The notes: generated by a model from the sequence alone, not told the origin. A DNA stretch of 12,787 nt from an uncultured Persicitalea sp. (GCA_950075905.1 CATMVR010000069.1:1-12787); one strand, 5' to 3'; shown: positions 1 through 7,024, counted from the first letter of the stretch. Translations and numbers: made by a program.

Positions 1-864
1 CGCCACCAGAATGATAAACGACAGGGTAATCGTTACAAACAGTTTCTCCACCCGGATAGCCCGCAGCAAATCGGCGTTCAGCTCATCGCGGTCTTTGACC
101 GTGAAGCGCTCACCCAGGGCTTTGCGCAGGCGTGTACGTACCTGCCCGGCGGCAGCATTTGGGACTACCTGAATTTCCATCGCTGTGCGCTGCTCGCCGT
201 ACTGCAGCAGGCCGGCTACCGTAGAAAGCGGCGCAATGACATAATCGTCGTAGCGACTCTCTATAAAAAACGTACCACCGGGCCGCACCGCTACCTGGTT
301 GAAGGCATCGGGCGAGGACAGGCTCAGGGTTCGGCGGTCACTCTGAGGGTACCACAGTTCGAGGGGCGTGAGCTGATCGTTCATGGAGATAAGCAGCGCG
401 CTGCGTACCCCCTCCGACACAATGGCAAACGGGGTGCCGTTTTTACCCATCAATTGCAGTTGCCCTTCGATCATGGCCGTATCCAGCTGCCCCCGCTCAA
501 TGTAGGTACTGTCTACGCCTTTTAGCCGCACTACGGTCTGATTGTCACGGTAGCGGGCCAGGGCGTTATCTTCGATTACCTGGGTGACTATTGCCACTCC
601 CTCGGTGCTTTTTACAGCTTGCAGCAGGGAGTCATTGACTACAAACCGCCGCCCCTCGGAGGGCATGATGCGTATGTCGGCGTCGAAGGTTTTGAATATC
701 TGTCGATTGAGCTCCTCCATGCCGTTGAATACCGACAAAACCACCACCATAGCCATAGTGCCCACCCCCACGCCGATCATGGCGATGAGCGCAATGATAC
801 TGATGAAGCTGCGTTTGTTGTGCGAAACAAAGTAGCGCCGGGCTATCCGAAAGGATATGTTCAT
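1..864 (-). CDS. LolC/LolE-type ABC transporter permease (FtsX-like), C-terminus beyond window
   Basis: The 288 visible codons read from ATG at 864 without a stop to the left edge. The start is MNISFRIARRYF, followed by one hydrophobic helix (about residues 20-46), a large extracytoplasmic domain (about 47-268, the MacB-like periplasmic core) and the beginning of a second membrane helix (275-288) where the window ends. A short cytoplasmic tail, TM1, a soluble domain of about 220 residues and then a block of TMs is the layout of LolC/LolE and related FtsX-like permeases. LolC/E work with the LolD ATPase to release lipoproteins from the inner membrane toward LolA. The gene starts 18 bp after the rbfA stop on the same strand, so the two are probably cotranscribed. 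About 120 residues carrying the last helices are missing only because of the window edge. LolC versus LolE, or another FtsX-like exporter, cannot be decided here. Confidence 0.88.
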   Translation of the reverse strand, partial: MNISFRIARRYFVSHNKRSFISIIALIAMIGVGVGTMAMVVVLSVFNGMEELNRQIFKTFDADIRIMPSEGRRFVVNDSLLQAVKSTEGVAIVTQVIEDNALARYRDNQTVVRLKGVDSTYIERGQLDTAMIEGQLQLMGKNGTPFAIVSEGVRSALLISMNDQLTPLELWYPQSDRRTLSLSSPDAFNQVAVRPGGTFFIESRYDDYVIAPLSTVAGLLQYGEQRTAMEIQVVPNAAAGQVRTRLRKALGERFTVKDRDELNADLLRAIRVEKLFVTITLSFIILVA

Positions 865-882
865 GATGCAGTAACGAAAAGC

Positions 883-1266
883 TTATTCTTTTTCGTCTTC
901 GTTCTCTTCTTCGGCCGGTGGGATATCCAGGTTGGCAAAGAGGGCATCCATTTTGGCGGCGTACTCGGCCGTATCGTCCAGGTAAAACTGAAGCTCGGGC
1001 ACAATCCGCAGCTGATGGCGTACGCGTTCGGCCAGTTTCTGGCGAATAAAGCGGGTACTCTCCTGAATGGTTTCGAAGAGCACTTTTTTATTTTTATCGG
1101 GCAGAAAGCTTAGGTAAGCGCGGGCTATGCCCAGGTCGGGAGTCATGCGCACGGCTGTAACGGTGATAAAGGTGCCATTGAGCAGATGCCGGGCTTCGCG
1201 TTGAAAAATGTCCCCCAGGTCTTTCTGAATCTGGCGCCCTACTTTCTGTTGTCTTTTAGATTCCAT
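883..1266 (-). CDS. rbfA: 30S ribosome-binding factor RbfA
   Basis: This 127-residue protein has the usual RbfA length and pattern: an N-terminal helix beginning MESKRQQKVGRQIQKDL, a beta strand with VTAVRMTPDLGIARAYLSFL (about 36-55), a helix with TRFIRQKLAERVRHQLRIVPELQF (about 71-94) and a partner strand ending in FYLDD. These correspond to the type-II KH fold of the family. RbfA binds the 30S subunit near the 5' part of 16S rRNA and acts in late small-subunit maturation; in E. coli it is a cold-shock protein. The acidic tail (PAEEENEDEKE) is typical of variable C-termini. It heads an apparent two-gene unit with the downstream LolC/E-type permease and has a hairpin in its leader at 1291-1325. 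Confidence 0.95.
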   Translation of the reverse strand: MESKRQQKVGRQIQKDLGDIFQREARHLLNGTFITVTAVRMTPDLGIARAYLSFLPDKNKKVLFETIQESTRFIRQKLAERVRHQLRIVPELQFYLDDTAEYAAKMDALFANLDIPPAEEENEDEKE

Positions 1267-1290
1267 TGTACTTCTGTTTCTATTCTAACC

Positions 1291-1325
1291 TGATCCAGGG
1301 TTCCCGAAAGGCGGGACCCTGATCA
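1291..1325 (-). promoter_or_regulatory. Strong hairpin in the rbfA leader
   Basis: The arms TGATC-AGGG-TCCCG (1291-1306, with single-base bulges at 1296 and 1301) and CGGGA-CCCT-GATCA (1312-1325) pair over 14 bp around a 5-nt loop. The structure ends 24 nt before the rbfA ATG and would lie in its 5' leader if transcription starts further upstream. Neither side has a T-run, so it does not look like an intrinsic terminator. A regulatory or mRNA-stabilising role is inference; it could also act on the divergent gene at 1441. Confidence 0.5.
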
Positions 1326-1369
1326 ATCATTACTATTTCTTATCGATTCTTACAAATATCCGTACTTAT

Positions 1370-1402
1370 TTTGTTTTTGTGGAAACAGGGGATGTAATTT
1401 CG
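1370..1402 (+). promoter_or_regulatory. Possible promoter for the membrane protein gene at 1441
   Basis: TTTG at 1370-1373 is followed after 21 nt by TAATTTCG at 1395-1402, one mismatch from the Bacteroidota -7 pattern TAnnTTTG. It lies 38 bp before the TTG start of the next gene. The match is imperfect and the region is AT-rich, so this is a weak prediction. Confidence 0.3.
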
Positions 1403-1440
1403 TAAAACTATTTGCGTATCCTTACTAACCGCGTACCCCC

Positions 1441-2850
1441 TTGCTGAGTTTCTTTCGCGCCAATGCTACCTACCACAATATTAGCCTCGTACTCTTTTTT
1501 GCGTTGCTACGCTTACCTTTTCTCTGGAATGAGGTACCTCTGCTGATTCCAGAGCTGAGCTGGATGCTGGTGGGTGAGCAAATGAGCCGGGGCTTTATGC
1601 TGTACCGGGATGTCTGGGATAACGTCAGTCCGTTTTCGGGTATGGTATACTGGACCATCGATACCCTGTTTGGGCGCTCTCAACTGGTCTATCAGATCGT
1701 GGCCTTTGCTATATCCCTGTTCCAGATCCTGTATTTCAACTACGTGCTGCGAGTACGCGATGCCTTGCCCGAGCGTTCGTATATTCCGGGGGCCATTTAC
1801 GCGCTGTTTCTCAACAGCTCTTTTGACCTGGCCACCTTATCGCCCACACTGATGGCCAGTACGTTTCTGCTCCTGGCGCTGGGGGTGGTCATAAAAATTC
1901 TCGAACGTCGGCAGGTGACCAACGAGATTTTTGAGATGGGCCTCTATATTGGTATCGCAACGCTTTTTTACCTGCCTTCGGCGCTGTTTATGTTCTGGGC
2001 CTTTGTGGCTTTGCTGTTTTACACAGGGGCAACCCTGCGGCAGCACGTGCTGGGGTTTTTTGGCTCCGTGTTTCCGCTGTTGATGGTTATGCTCTTTTTC
2101 TACCTGAACGATGGCGTGCAGAATCTGAATCAAAATCTGCTGACGTCAGTCTTCCAGGTAAAGCAGTATGCCCTCAATGACTTTTCGTCGCTCATTATTT
2201 CCCTCTTTTTCCCTCTGATACTAAGTTCTCTGGGCTTTATGCGCATGTTGGCTAATACCCGTCTGGTCAACTACCAGTCGCGGGTGCAGCAGACCATGGC
2301 CATCTGGTTTCTGGTCGGCCTCCTGCTTATACCCCTGATGCAGTACCTGGCTCCCATGCAGTTTGTGCCCTTTTTTCCGGTGGCTGCTTATTTCTCGACC
2401 TACTATTTCCAAAGCTTCAAAAAGCGCTGGCTGGCCGAGTTGATTTTTCTGGGAGCCATGGGAGCCATTCTGCTTGTTCAATACCAGGGCTTACTGGCTC
2501 TTGACCCACAGCTGACCATCGGTAGGCTGGAAAACCTCCGGGCCCGGCCGGCTATGCTACCCAAGGAGATCAGCCAGAAGCGCATCCTGGTGATCGGCGA
2601 AAACGAAGGAGAATACCTGAACAACTTCACCGCCACGCCCTACCTCAACTGGGACCTGGCCCGCAACGACCTGGAAAATCTGAATAATTTTGAAAGTGTC
2701 ATCCATATCTATGACAATTTCCGGCAGGACCCTCCCGATTACATTATAGACAAAGAGAATATCATGCCCCGGTTGCTAAACCGGGTACCCGCCCTACGCA
2801 AACGCTACAAGCCGAGCCCCTGGAAAGGGGTGTATGAACGTACTGACTAG
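1441..2850 (+). CDS. Polytopic membrane protein, distant GT-C glycosyltransferase-like, TTG start
   Basis: This is a 469-residue protein with about nine to ten hydrophobic segments (roughly 14-26, 84-102, 113-131, 135-153, 165-193, 203-222, 247-266, 286-304, 306-324, 331-352) and a soluble C-terminal region of about 110 residues. After the first helix comes PELSWMLVGEQ (37-47) and then GFMLYRDVWDNVSPFSG (51-67). This resembles the first extracytoplasmic loop of GT-C (PMT_2/ArnT-like) enzymes, where an acidic residue precedes a 'G..YrD.wd..pP' motif; E38 would be the counterpart of the acidic residue. The C-terminal ILVIGENEGEYLNN, PPDYIID and final WKGVYER patterns also recall the soluble tail of such proteins. 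Function is unproven; it belongs to a poorly described Bacteroidota membrane family. An in-frame TAA at 1426-1428 and no ATG until codon 42 make TTG at 1441 the likely start. Convergent with rpiB, sharing the CTAG at its end. Confidence 0.82.
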   Translation: MLSFFRANATYHNISLVLFFALLRLPFLWNEVPLLIPELSWMLVGEQMSRGFMLYRDVWDNVSPFSGMVYWTIDTLFGRSQLVYQIVAFAISLFQILYFNYVLRVRDALPERSYIPGAIYALFLNSSFDLATLSPTLMASTFLLLALGVVIKILERRQVTNEIFEMGLYIGIATLFYLPSALFMFWAFVALLFYTGATLRQHVLGFFGSVFPLLMVMLFFYLNDGVQNLNQNLLTSVFQVKQYALNDFSSLIISLFFPLILSSLGFMRMLANTRLVNYQSRVQQTMAIWFLVGLLLIPLMQYLAPMQFVPFFPVAAYFSTYYFQSFKKRWLAELIFLGAMGAILLVQYQGLLALDPQLTIGRLENLRARPAMLPKEISQKRILVIGENEGEYLNNFTATPYLNWDLARNDLENLNNFESVIHIYDNFRQDPPDYIIDKENIMPRLLNRVPALRKRYKPSPWKGVYERTD

Positions 2851-3278
2851 CAGGCTATTTTGCTTACCCGGGTCTGATGACGCCCGCCCTCAAACTCGGT
2901 AGTCAGGAACTTCTCCACGCTGGCCAGCGCCGTTTCGAGCGTTATAAACCGAACCGGCAGGCAAATGATGTTGGCGTTGTTGTGCTGCCGGGAAAGCTCC
3001 GCCAGAGGTACCTCCCATACCAGCGCCGCCCGAATATCCTGGTGCTTGTTGGCCGTAATGCACACGCCCTGCCCGCTACCGCACAGCAGTACGCCCTGCT
3101 CAAACTCACCACGTTCTACCGCGCTCGCCACGGGATGCGCAAAGTCCGGATAATCAGCCGATTCTTCGCTGTGCGTTCCAAAATCAGTCACTTCGTAGCC
3201 GTGTTTTTCCAGCCACTCCCGAATGGGTTGTTTGTATGGAAAACCAGCATGATCGGCACCTATCGCAATTTTTTTCAT
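2847..3278 (-). CDS. rpiB: Ribose 5-phosphate isomerase B
   Basis: This 143-residue protein interconverts ribose 5-phosphate and ribulose 5-phosphate in the non-oxidative pentose phosphate pathway. The N-terminal GADHAGF (7-13), ADYPDFA (41-47), LLCGSGQGVCITANK (64-78) and HNNANIICLP (99-108) are the family signatures. Cys66 and His99 fall at the same numbers as the catalytic base and ring-opening histidine described for E. coli RpiB, so this is the Cys-type enzyme and should be active. Length is normal. The stop TAG on the minus strand lies in the same CTAG as the stop of the convergent gene. It is divergent from the LOG-family gene across 131 bp. Confidence 0.96.
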   Translation of the reverse strand: MKKIAIGADHAGFPYKQPIREWLEKHGYEVTDFGTHSEESADYPDFAHPVASAVERGEFEQGVLLCGSGQGVCITANKHQDIRAALVWEVPLAELSRQHNNANIICLPVRFITLETALASVEKFLTTEFEGGRHQTRVSKIAC

Positions 3279-3311
3279 GGTTTTATTGTTATTATTTGCT
3301 GCCCTAGTAAC

Positions 3312-3356
3312 AACGATTGGGCGAATATCGTTACTATTGTTCTCTAAAATATAGAG
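3312..3356. promoter_or_regulatory. Two small dyads in the rpiB/LOG divergent intergenic region
   Basis: AACGAT (3312-3317) and ATCGTT (3327-3332) form a 6-bp inverted repeat with a 9-nt spacer. CTCTA (3342-3346) and TAGAG (3352-3356) form a 5-bp repeat with a 5-nt spacer. Both lie between the divergent starts and could be operator half-sites, but short dyads like these occur by chance in AT-rich sequence. Confidence 0.2.
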
Positions 3357-3360
3357 CTGG

Positions 3361-3368
3361 CAAAGGTA
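3361..3368 (-). promoter_or_regulatory. Candidate -7 element for rpiB
   Basis: On the minus strand this reads TACCTTTG, a perfect match to TAnnTTTG, about 82 bp before the rpiB ATG. No clear TTG lies 17-23 nt upstream of it, so the promoter is only half supported. Confidence 0.3.
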
Positions 3369-3409
3369 ACAGCTATCAATAAGTACTGATAAATATCCAT
3401 CGAAGAATT

Positions 3410-4186
3410 ATGAAGAATGAACTAAAAAACGACTCGATTGCCGACGCCACCGACCTTTCCTTAATGAACCCAGCCGTCCCCGAAGACGAGGCACGGATCA
3501 AAGAGGCTTTTCAGGACCGGGACTGGAACGAAATAAAAAGTGCCGACTCCTGGGTAATTTTCAAGGTGATGGCCGAATTTGTGGAGGGTTTTGATAAATT
3601 AGCCAAAATAGGCCCTTGTGTATCTATTTTTGGTTCGGCACGTACCAAGGCTGAGAATCCCTACTACCAGATTGCCGACGAAATTGCGGCGAAGCTGGTT
3701 CGGCATGGGTATGGCGTTATTACGGGCGGTGGCCCGGGTATTATGGAGGCTGCCAATAAGGGGGCCTTCGAGCAGGGGGGCAAGTCGGTGGGGTTGAATA
3801 TTCAACTGCCCTTTGAGCAACACAGCAACATTTACATCGATCCTGACAAGAACATCAATTTTGATTTCTTTTTTGTCAGGAAAGTTATGTTTGTGAAGTA
3901 CTCACAGGGATTTATCGTGCTGCCTGGTGGATTTGGTACCCTCGACGAATTGTTTGAGGCCCTCACGCTGATACAGACCAAGAAAATCGGACGTTTCCCG
4001 ATTATCATGGTAGGCAAAGAATACTGGTCCGGCCTCATCGACTGGATCAAGAATACCATGCTGGAAGGTGAAAACAACATCAATCCCGAAGACCTGAAAC
4101 TATTCAGTGTAGTCGATACGCCCGATGAGGCAGTACGTGTGATCGAAGAGTTTTACTCAAAGTACCTCCTGAAACCCAATTTTTAA
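3410..4186 (+). CDS. LOG-family (TIGR00730) Rossmann-fold phosphoribohydrolase
   Basis: This 258-residue protein carries both signatures of the lysine-decarboxylase-like/LOG fold: GGGPGIMEAANKGA (106-119) and PGGFGTLDE (172-180), with R157/K158 in the FVRKVMF segment between them. Members cleave the N-glycosidic bond of (N6-modified) adenosine monophosphate or other nucleotides, giving a free base and ribose 5-phosphate; many are mislabelled lysine decarboxylases. The first 65 residues are a charged, family-variable extension, followed by VSIFGSART (71-79), the first strand of the nucleotide fold. Substrate (cytokinin-type versus general nucleotide, as in PpnN) cannot be read from sequence. 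It is divergent from rpiB, whose substrate is the ribose 5-phosphate this enzyme would release. The ATG at 3410 follows an AT-rich leader without a clear Shine-Dalgarno sequence. Confidence 0.9.
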   Translation: MKNELKNDSIADATDLSLMNPAVPEDEARIKEAFQDRDWNEIKSADSWVIFKVMAEFVEGFDKLAKIGPCVSIFGSARTKAENPYYQIADEIAAKLVRHGYGVITGGGPGIMEAANKGAFEQGGKSVGLNIQLPFEQHSNIYIDPDKNINFDFFFVRKVMFVKYSQGFIVLPGGFGTLDELFEALTLIQTKKIGRFPIIMVGKEYWSGLIDWIKNTMLEGENNINPEDLKLFSVVDTPDEAVRVIEEFYSKYLLKPNF

Positions 4187-4206
4187 TGGGCTGGTTGTTT
4201 ACTCAC

Positions 4207-5181
4207 TCAAAACGATAGGTAAGGGGCAATTTTTCGAAGGGTGGCCTCATCCATGATCCGAATCCCTTTGAGAGACTCGGGCGTGGCGTAAGGGCCATGC
4301 TGCTCGCGGTAGCGCACAATGACCTCGTTGAGCCGCTTGTTGCGCAGGTAGGGGTGCCGATAAAGCTCCTCTACCGAGGCGCTGTTGATGGCTATTTTTC
4401 GGGGAGAACTTTGTACCCTGGCGTAGCGGCGTAGTTCTGAAAGCGCCACTGAATCCAGACCAAATACCTCAGGGTACTGATCGGGTGAGTGAAACCCTCC
4501 CAGAGCGTCCCGAAACTTCACGATCCGGAGCGATAGCTTGCTTCCTATTCCTTTCAGCGTAGCAAGTTGGGTGGTGTCGGTGGTGTTGATGTCAAACGGC
4601 ACCGGCACCGCCCTGCCGTATGCTTTTATCTCTCTGGGAAGCGGCAGGCCCTTATCGTCCCTAGGGGCCGGGTTTCCCGCGTCTGTACCTGCCGCCTCTG
4701 CTAAGGAAGAATTGGCACCTTCCAGGCGAATGTACGGGGCCAGTCGGCCATACAGAGCCGGGGGAAAGTCGTAGATCTTCTGCAAATCTTCCGGATGTCG
4801 AAACTTCCCGCCCTTTTCCCGATACTTCTGAATCCTTAGGGCCAGGAAGCGCGGAATTCCCAACTCCTGTAACTGCACTGGGCTGGCCGTATTGGGGTCG
4901 AAGGCAAAGAGACGGCTCGGGCGTTCGATTTCTTCCGCATCCGCGTAGTTACGGGATTGCGTTGATGAGGGTCGGTCGGGGAGTTGGGCGGCGGCGCTAT
5001 CCAGGGTTTCAATGGTAAAGGGCGGCGTCTCATCCTGAAACAGCGGCAGTACCCACCATTTGACCACCGAAGGCGTCCAGAGCAGCACGAAACTCAGTAC
5101 AATGAGCACCAGCGCCCCGCGCGACTCCTTGGGAGAAATGCCAAAAAAGTCCTGGATTTTGAGGAGGAGTTTGCGGAGCAT
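4207..5181 (-). CDS. ComEA-like membrane-anchored protein with three helix-hairpin-helix repeats
   Basis: This 324-residue protein has a short basic N-terminus (MLRKLLLKIQDFFG), one membrane helix (about 22-46), a polar linker and three tandem HhH-type repeats: FDPNTAS...IRL (about 94-153), FDINTTD...ARV (about 196-256) and IAINSAS...LSF (about 263-324). Each begins with the 'F/I-d-i-N-t-a' strand and includes a 'R-I-x-K/R-F/Y-R' helix, as in ComEA, where such domains bind double-stranded DNA during uptake. Only the middle repeat keeps a recognisable GIG hairpin (LKGIGSKL, 209-216); the others have ELGIPRF and HPYLRNK. No ComEC or other competence gene is near, so DNA uptake is inference; such proteins are common and uncharacterised in Bacteroidota. 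It converges on the LOG gene across 20 bp with no convincing terminator. Confidence 0.85.
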   Translation of the reverse strand: MLRKLLLKIQDFFGISPKESRGALVLIVLSFVLLWTPSVVKWWVLPLFQDETPPFTIETLDSAAAQLPDRPSSTQSRNYADAEEIERPSRLFAFDPNTASPVQLQELGIPRFLALRIQKYREKGGKFRHPEDLQKIYDFPPALYGRLAPYIRLEGANSSLAEAAGTDAGNPAPRDDKGLPLPREIKAYGRAVPVPFDINTTDTTQLATLKGIGSKLSLRIVKFRDALGGFHSPDQYPEVFGLDSVALSELRRYARVQSSPRKIAINSASVEELYRHPYLRNKRLNEVIVRYREQHGPYATPESLKGIRIMDEATLRKIAPYLSF

Positions 5182-5239
5182 GGAGGGTTTCGTAAGGTAT
5201 AGGCAGTGTAAATCAGTTAGTGCAGTTTAGCCAGCGTGC

Positions 5240-5374
5240 TTACTTTTTCCAGATTTTCAATGGTGTATTGGTAGCGATCAAATCAAAATCACTGTCGTTG
5301 TGGCAAATTTCTACATCAAAATGGAGAGCAATTGTTGCCAGCTTCTCCTCATCAATCTCTATATTCGTTTTCAT
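5240..5374 (-). pseudogene. Collapsed vapBC toxin-antitoxin remnant (44 codons)
   Basis: A 44-codon reading frame runs from ATG at 5374 to TAA at 5240-5242. Its first 16 residues, MKTNIEIDEEKLATIA, look like the N-terminus of a VapB-type (DUF2191-like) antitoxin. The rest, with FDVEICHNDSDFDLIA and TPLKIW, looks like the last 25-30 residues of a VapC PIN-domain toxin, including the late acidic 'D-x-D-F' motif. The simplest reading is an in-frame deletion that removed the C-terminal half of vapB and most of vapC. The frame is preceded by CGGAGAG and a good Bacteroidota promoter, so a small protein may still be made. It lies 58 bp upstream of the ComEA-like gene on the same strand. The alternative is an unrelated small protein with chance similarity. 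Confidence 0.6.
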
Positions 5375-5395
5375 AGTGCTCTCCGTTTTATACAA

Positions 5396-5425
5396 CAAAA
5401 ATACTAAAATTCCCTACCTGACCAA
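5396..5425 (-). promoter_or_regulatory. Promoter of the vapBC remnant
   Basis: On the minus strand TTG (complement of 5423-5425) is followed after 19 nt by TATTTTTG (complement of 5396-5403). This fits the Bacteroidota pattern TTG-N17-23-TAnnTTTG exactly. It sits 21 bp before the ATG of the remnant and could also drive the ComEA-like gene downstream. Confidence 0.55.
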
Positions 5426-5443
5426 GATTCGCCTTAAAATGCC

Positions 5444-5475
5444 TAATTTTGCCCCCGTTCGCTGTCAAACGACAG
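5444..5475 (+). promoter_or_regulatory. Candidate glyS -7 element and small dyad in the leader
   Basis: TAATTTTG at 5444-5451 matches TAnnTTTG 61 bp before the glyS ATG, but no TTG is found at the expected upstream distance. Just downstream, CTGTC (5462-5466) and GACAG (5471-5475) form a 5-bp inverted repeat with a 4-nt loop. No T-box-like structure is recognisable. Confidence 0.3.
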
Positions 5476-5512
5476 ATTTAAAGTAGGTATTGATCAAAAA
5501 GAACCAATAGAA

Positions 5513-7003
5513 ATGAGTCAGGCAACAGCCCCCCAAACCTCCTTGCAAGACATTATCGGCCATGCCAAAGAGTACGGCTTTGTGTTTCCTTCCTCCGAAA
5601 TCTACGACGGCTTACAGGCCGTGTACGACTACGGACAAAACGGTGTAGAGCTCAAAAACAATCTGAAAGCCGCCTGGTGGAAGGCCATGACCCAGCTCAA
5701 TGACAACATCGTGGGTATCGACGCTGCCATTTTTATGCATCCGCTGACCTGGAAGGCCTCCGGGCACGTAGACGGCTTCAATGACCCGATGATTGATAAT
5801 AAGGATTCCAAGAAACGCTACCGCGCTGACCAGCTGCTGGAAGGGAAAGCGGAGCAGTACGCGGCCGACGGACAGCCTGAGAAGGGGCAGGCGCTGCTGG
5901 CTGAAATGGGCCGGCTGCTTTCGGCTGAGGATTTGGATGGCGTTCGGGAACTGATCATTGCCGAAGGCATCAAGTGCCCGGTATCAGGTACCTCCAACTG
6001 GACCGAAGTACGGCAGTTTAACCTCATGTTCAGCACGCAGATTGGCTCTGTGGCCGAAGATGCCAATATGATTTACCTGCGGCCCGAAACGGCCCAGGGT
6101 ATCTTTGTGAATTTCCTGAACGTGCAGAAAAGCGGCCGGATGAAGATACCCTTTGGCATTGCTCAGATTGGGAAAGCCTTTCGGAATGAGATTGTGGCCC
6201 GGCAGTTTATCTTCCGGATGCGGGAGTTTGAACAAATGGAGATGCAGTTTTTTGTGCGCCCCGGCACTGAGATGGAATGGTACAAGGCCTGGAAAGATAC
6301 CCGGCTGAAATTCCATAAAGCCATTGGCTTGCCGGCCGAAAAGCTGAAATACCACGACCACGACAAGCTGGCTCACTACGCCAATGCCGCCGTGGACATT
6401 GAGTATGAGTTTCCGTTTGGTTTCCGCGAAATCGAGGGGATTCACTCGCGCACCGATTTTGACCTGCGGAACCATCAGGAGCTTTCCAAAAAGAAGCAGC
6501 AGTACTTTGACGCCGACCTGAACGAAAATGGTAAACCGTTCGGCAACTATATTCCGTACGTAGTAGAAACGTCGGTGGGCGCTGATCGGTTGTTTCTTGC
6601 AACATTCTGCAACGCCTACACCCGCGAAACGGTGGGAGAAGGAGACAGCGTGAAGGAGCGTACCTACCTGAAACTACACCCGGCGCTGGCACCGATCAAG
6701 GCGGCGGTGTTGCCACTGGTGAAGAAGGACGGCCTGGCCGAAAAGGCGCAGGCTATTGTGGCTTCGCTGAAATCGTCGTTTCGGACGGTCTACGACGACA
6801 ACGCCGCTATCGGCAAGCGCTACACCCGGCAGGATCTGATCGGTACTCCCTACTGCATAGCGGTAGATTACCAGACCATGGAGGACGACACTGTCACGAT
6901 CCGGCACCGCGATTCCACCGAGCAGGAGCGCGTAGCCATCAGCGAACTAAAAGAAAAAATTGGCCGCGCTGTGGCCATCGAGCGGATTCTTGAAAGCATC
7001 TAG
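5513..7003 (+). CDS. glyS: Glycyl-tRNA synthetase, dimeric type
   Basis: This 496-residue class II aminoacyl-tRNA synthetase charges tRNA-Gly. It is the single-chain alpha2 type, not the alpha/beta tetramer. Visible landmarks are FVFPSSEIYDG (23-33), VYDYGQNGVELKNN (37-50), LRPETAQGIF (189-198), motif 2 with FRNEI and FRMREFEQMEMQFF (223-247), REIEGIHSRTDFDL (305-318), motif 3 with PYVVETSVGADRLFLA (348-363) and a C-terminal anticodon-binding domain beginning near LKLHPALAPIKAAVLPL. Most relatives have DYGPLG where this protein has DYGQNG (39-44), a family-level variation. Length is within the usual range. The ATG follows an A-rich leader (AAAAAGAACC). It is monocistronic: divergent from the vapBC remnant and ended by a strong terminator. 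Confidence 0.97.
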   Translation: MSQATAPQTSLQDIIGHAKEYGFVFPSSEIYDGLQAVYDYGQNGVELKNNLKAAWWKAMTQLNDNIVGIDAAIFMHPLTWKASGHVDGFNDPMIDNKDSKKRYRADQLLEGKAEQYAADGQPEKGQALLAEMGRLLSAEDLDGVRELIIAEGIKCPVSGTSNWTEVRQFNLMFSTQIGSVAEDANMIYLRPETAQGIFVNFLNVQKSGRMKIPFGIAQIGKAFRNEIVARQFIFRMREFEQMEMQFFVRPGTEMEWYKAWKDTRLKFHKAIGLPAEKLKYHDHDKLAHYANAAVDIEYEFPFGFREIEGIHSRTDFDLRNHQELSKKKQQYFDADLNENGKPFGNYIPYVVETSVGADRLFLATFCNAYTRETVGEGDSVKERTYLKLHPALAPIKAAVLPLVKKDGLAEKAQAIVASLKSSFRTVYDDNAAIGKRYTRQDLIGTPYCIAVDYQTMEDDTVTIRHRDSTEQERVAISELKEKIGRAVAIERILESI

Positions 7004-7024
7004 GCAAATGCAATAGCCTTTGTA

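Noticed and set aside
619..1113. Plus-strand frame of 164 codons across rbfA and the permease gene
   Set aside because: Antisense to two recognisable genes; a high-GC third-position shadow.
4175..4190. CCCA/TGGG dyad at the end of the LOG gene as a terminator
   Set aside because: Only a 4-bp stem with an 8-nt loop and no proper T-tract; too weak to call.
5220..5486. Plus-strand frame of 88 codons before glyS
   Set aside because: It covers the opposite strand of the vapBC remnant and its promoter; composition is not protein-like and the minus-strand reading is more convincing.
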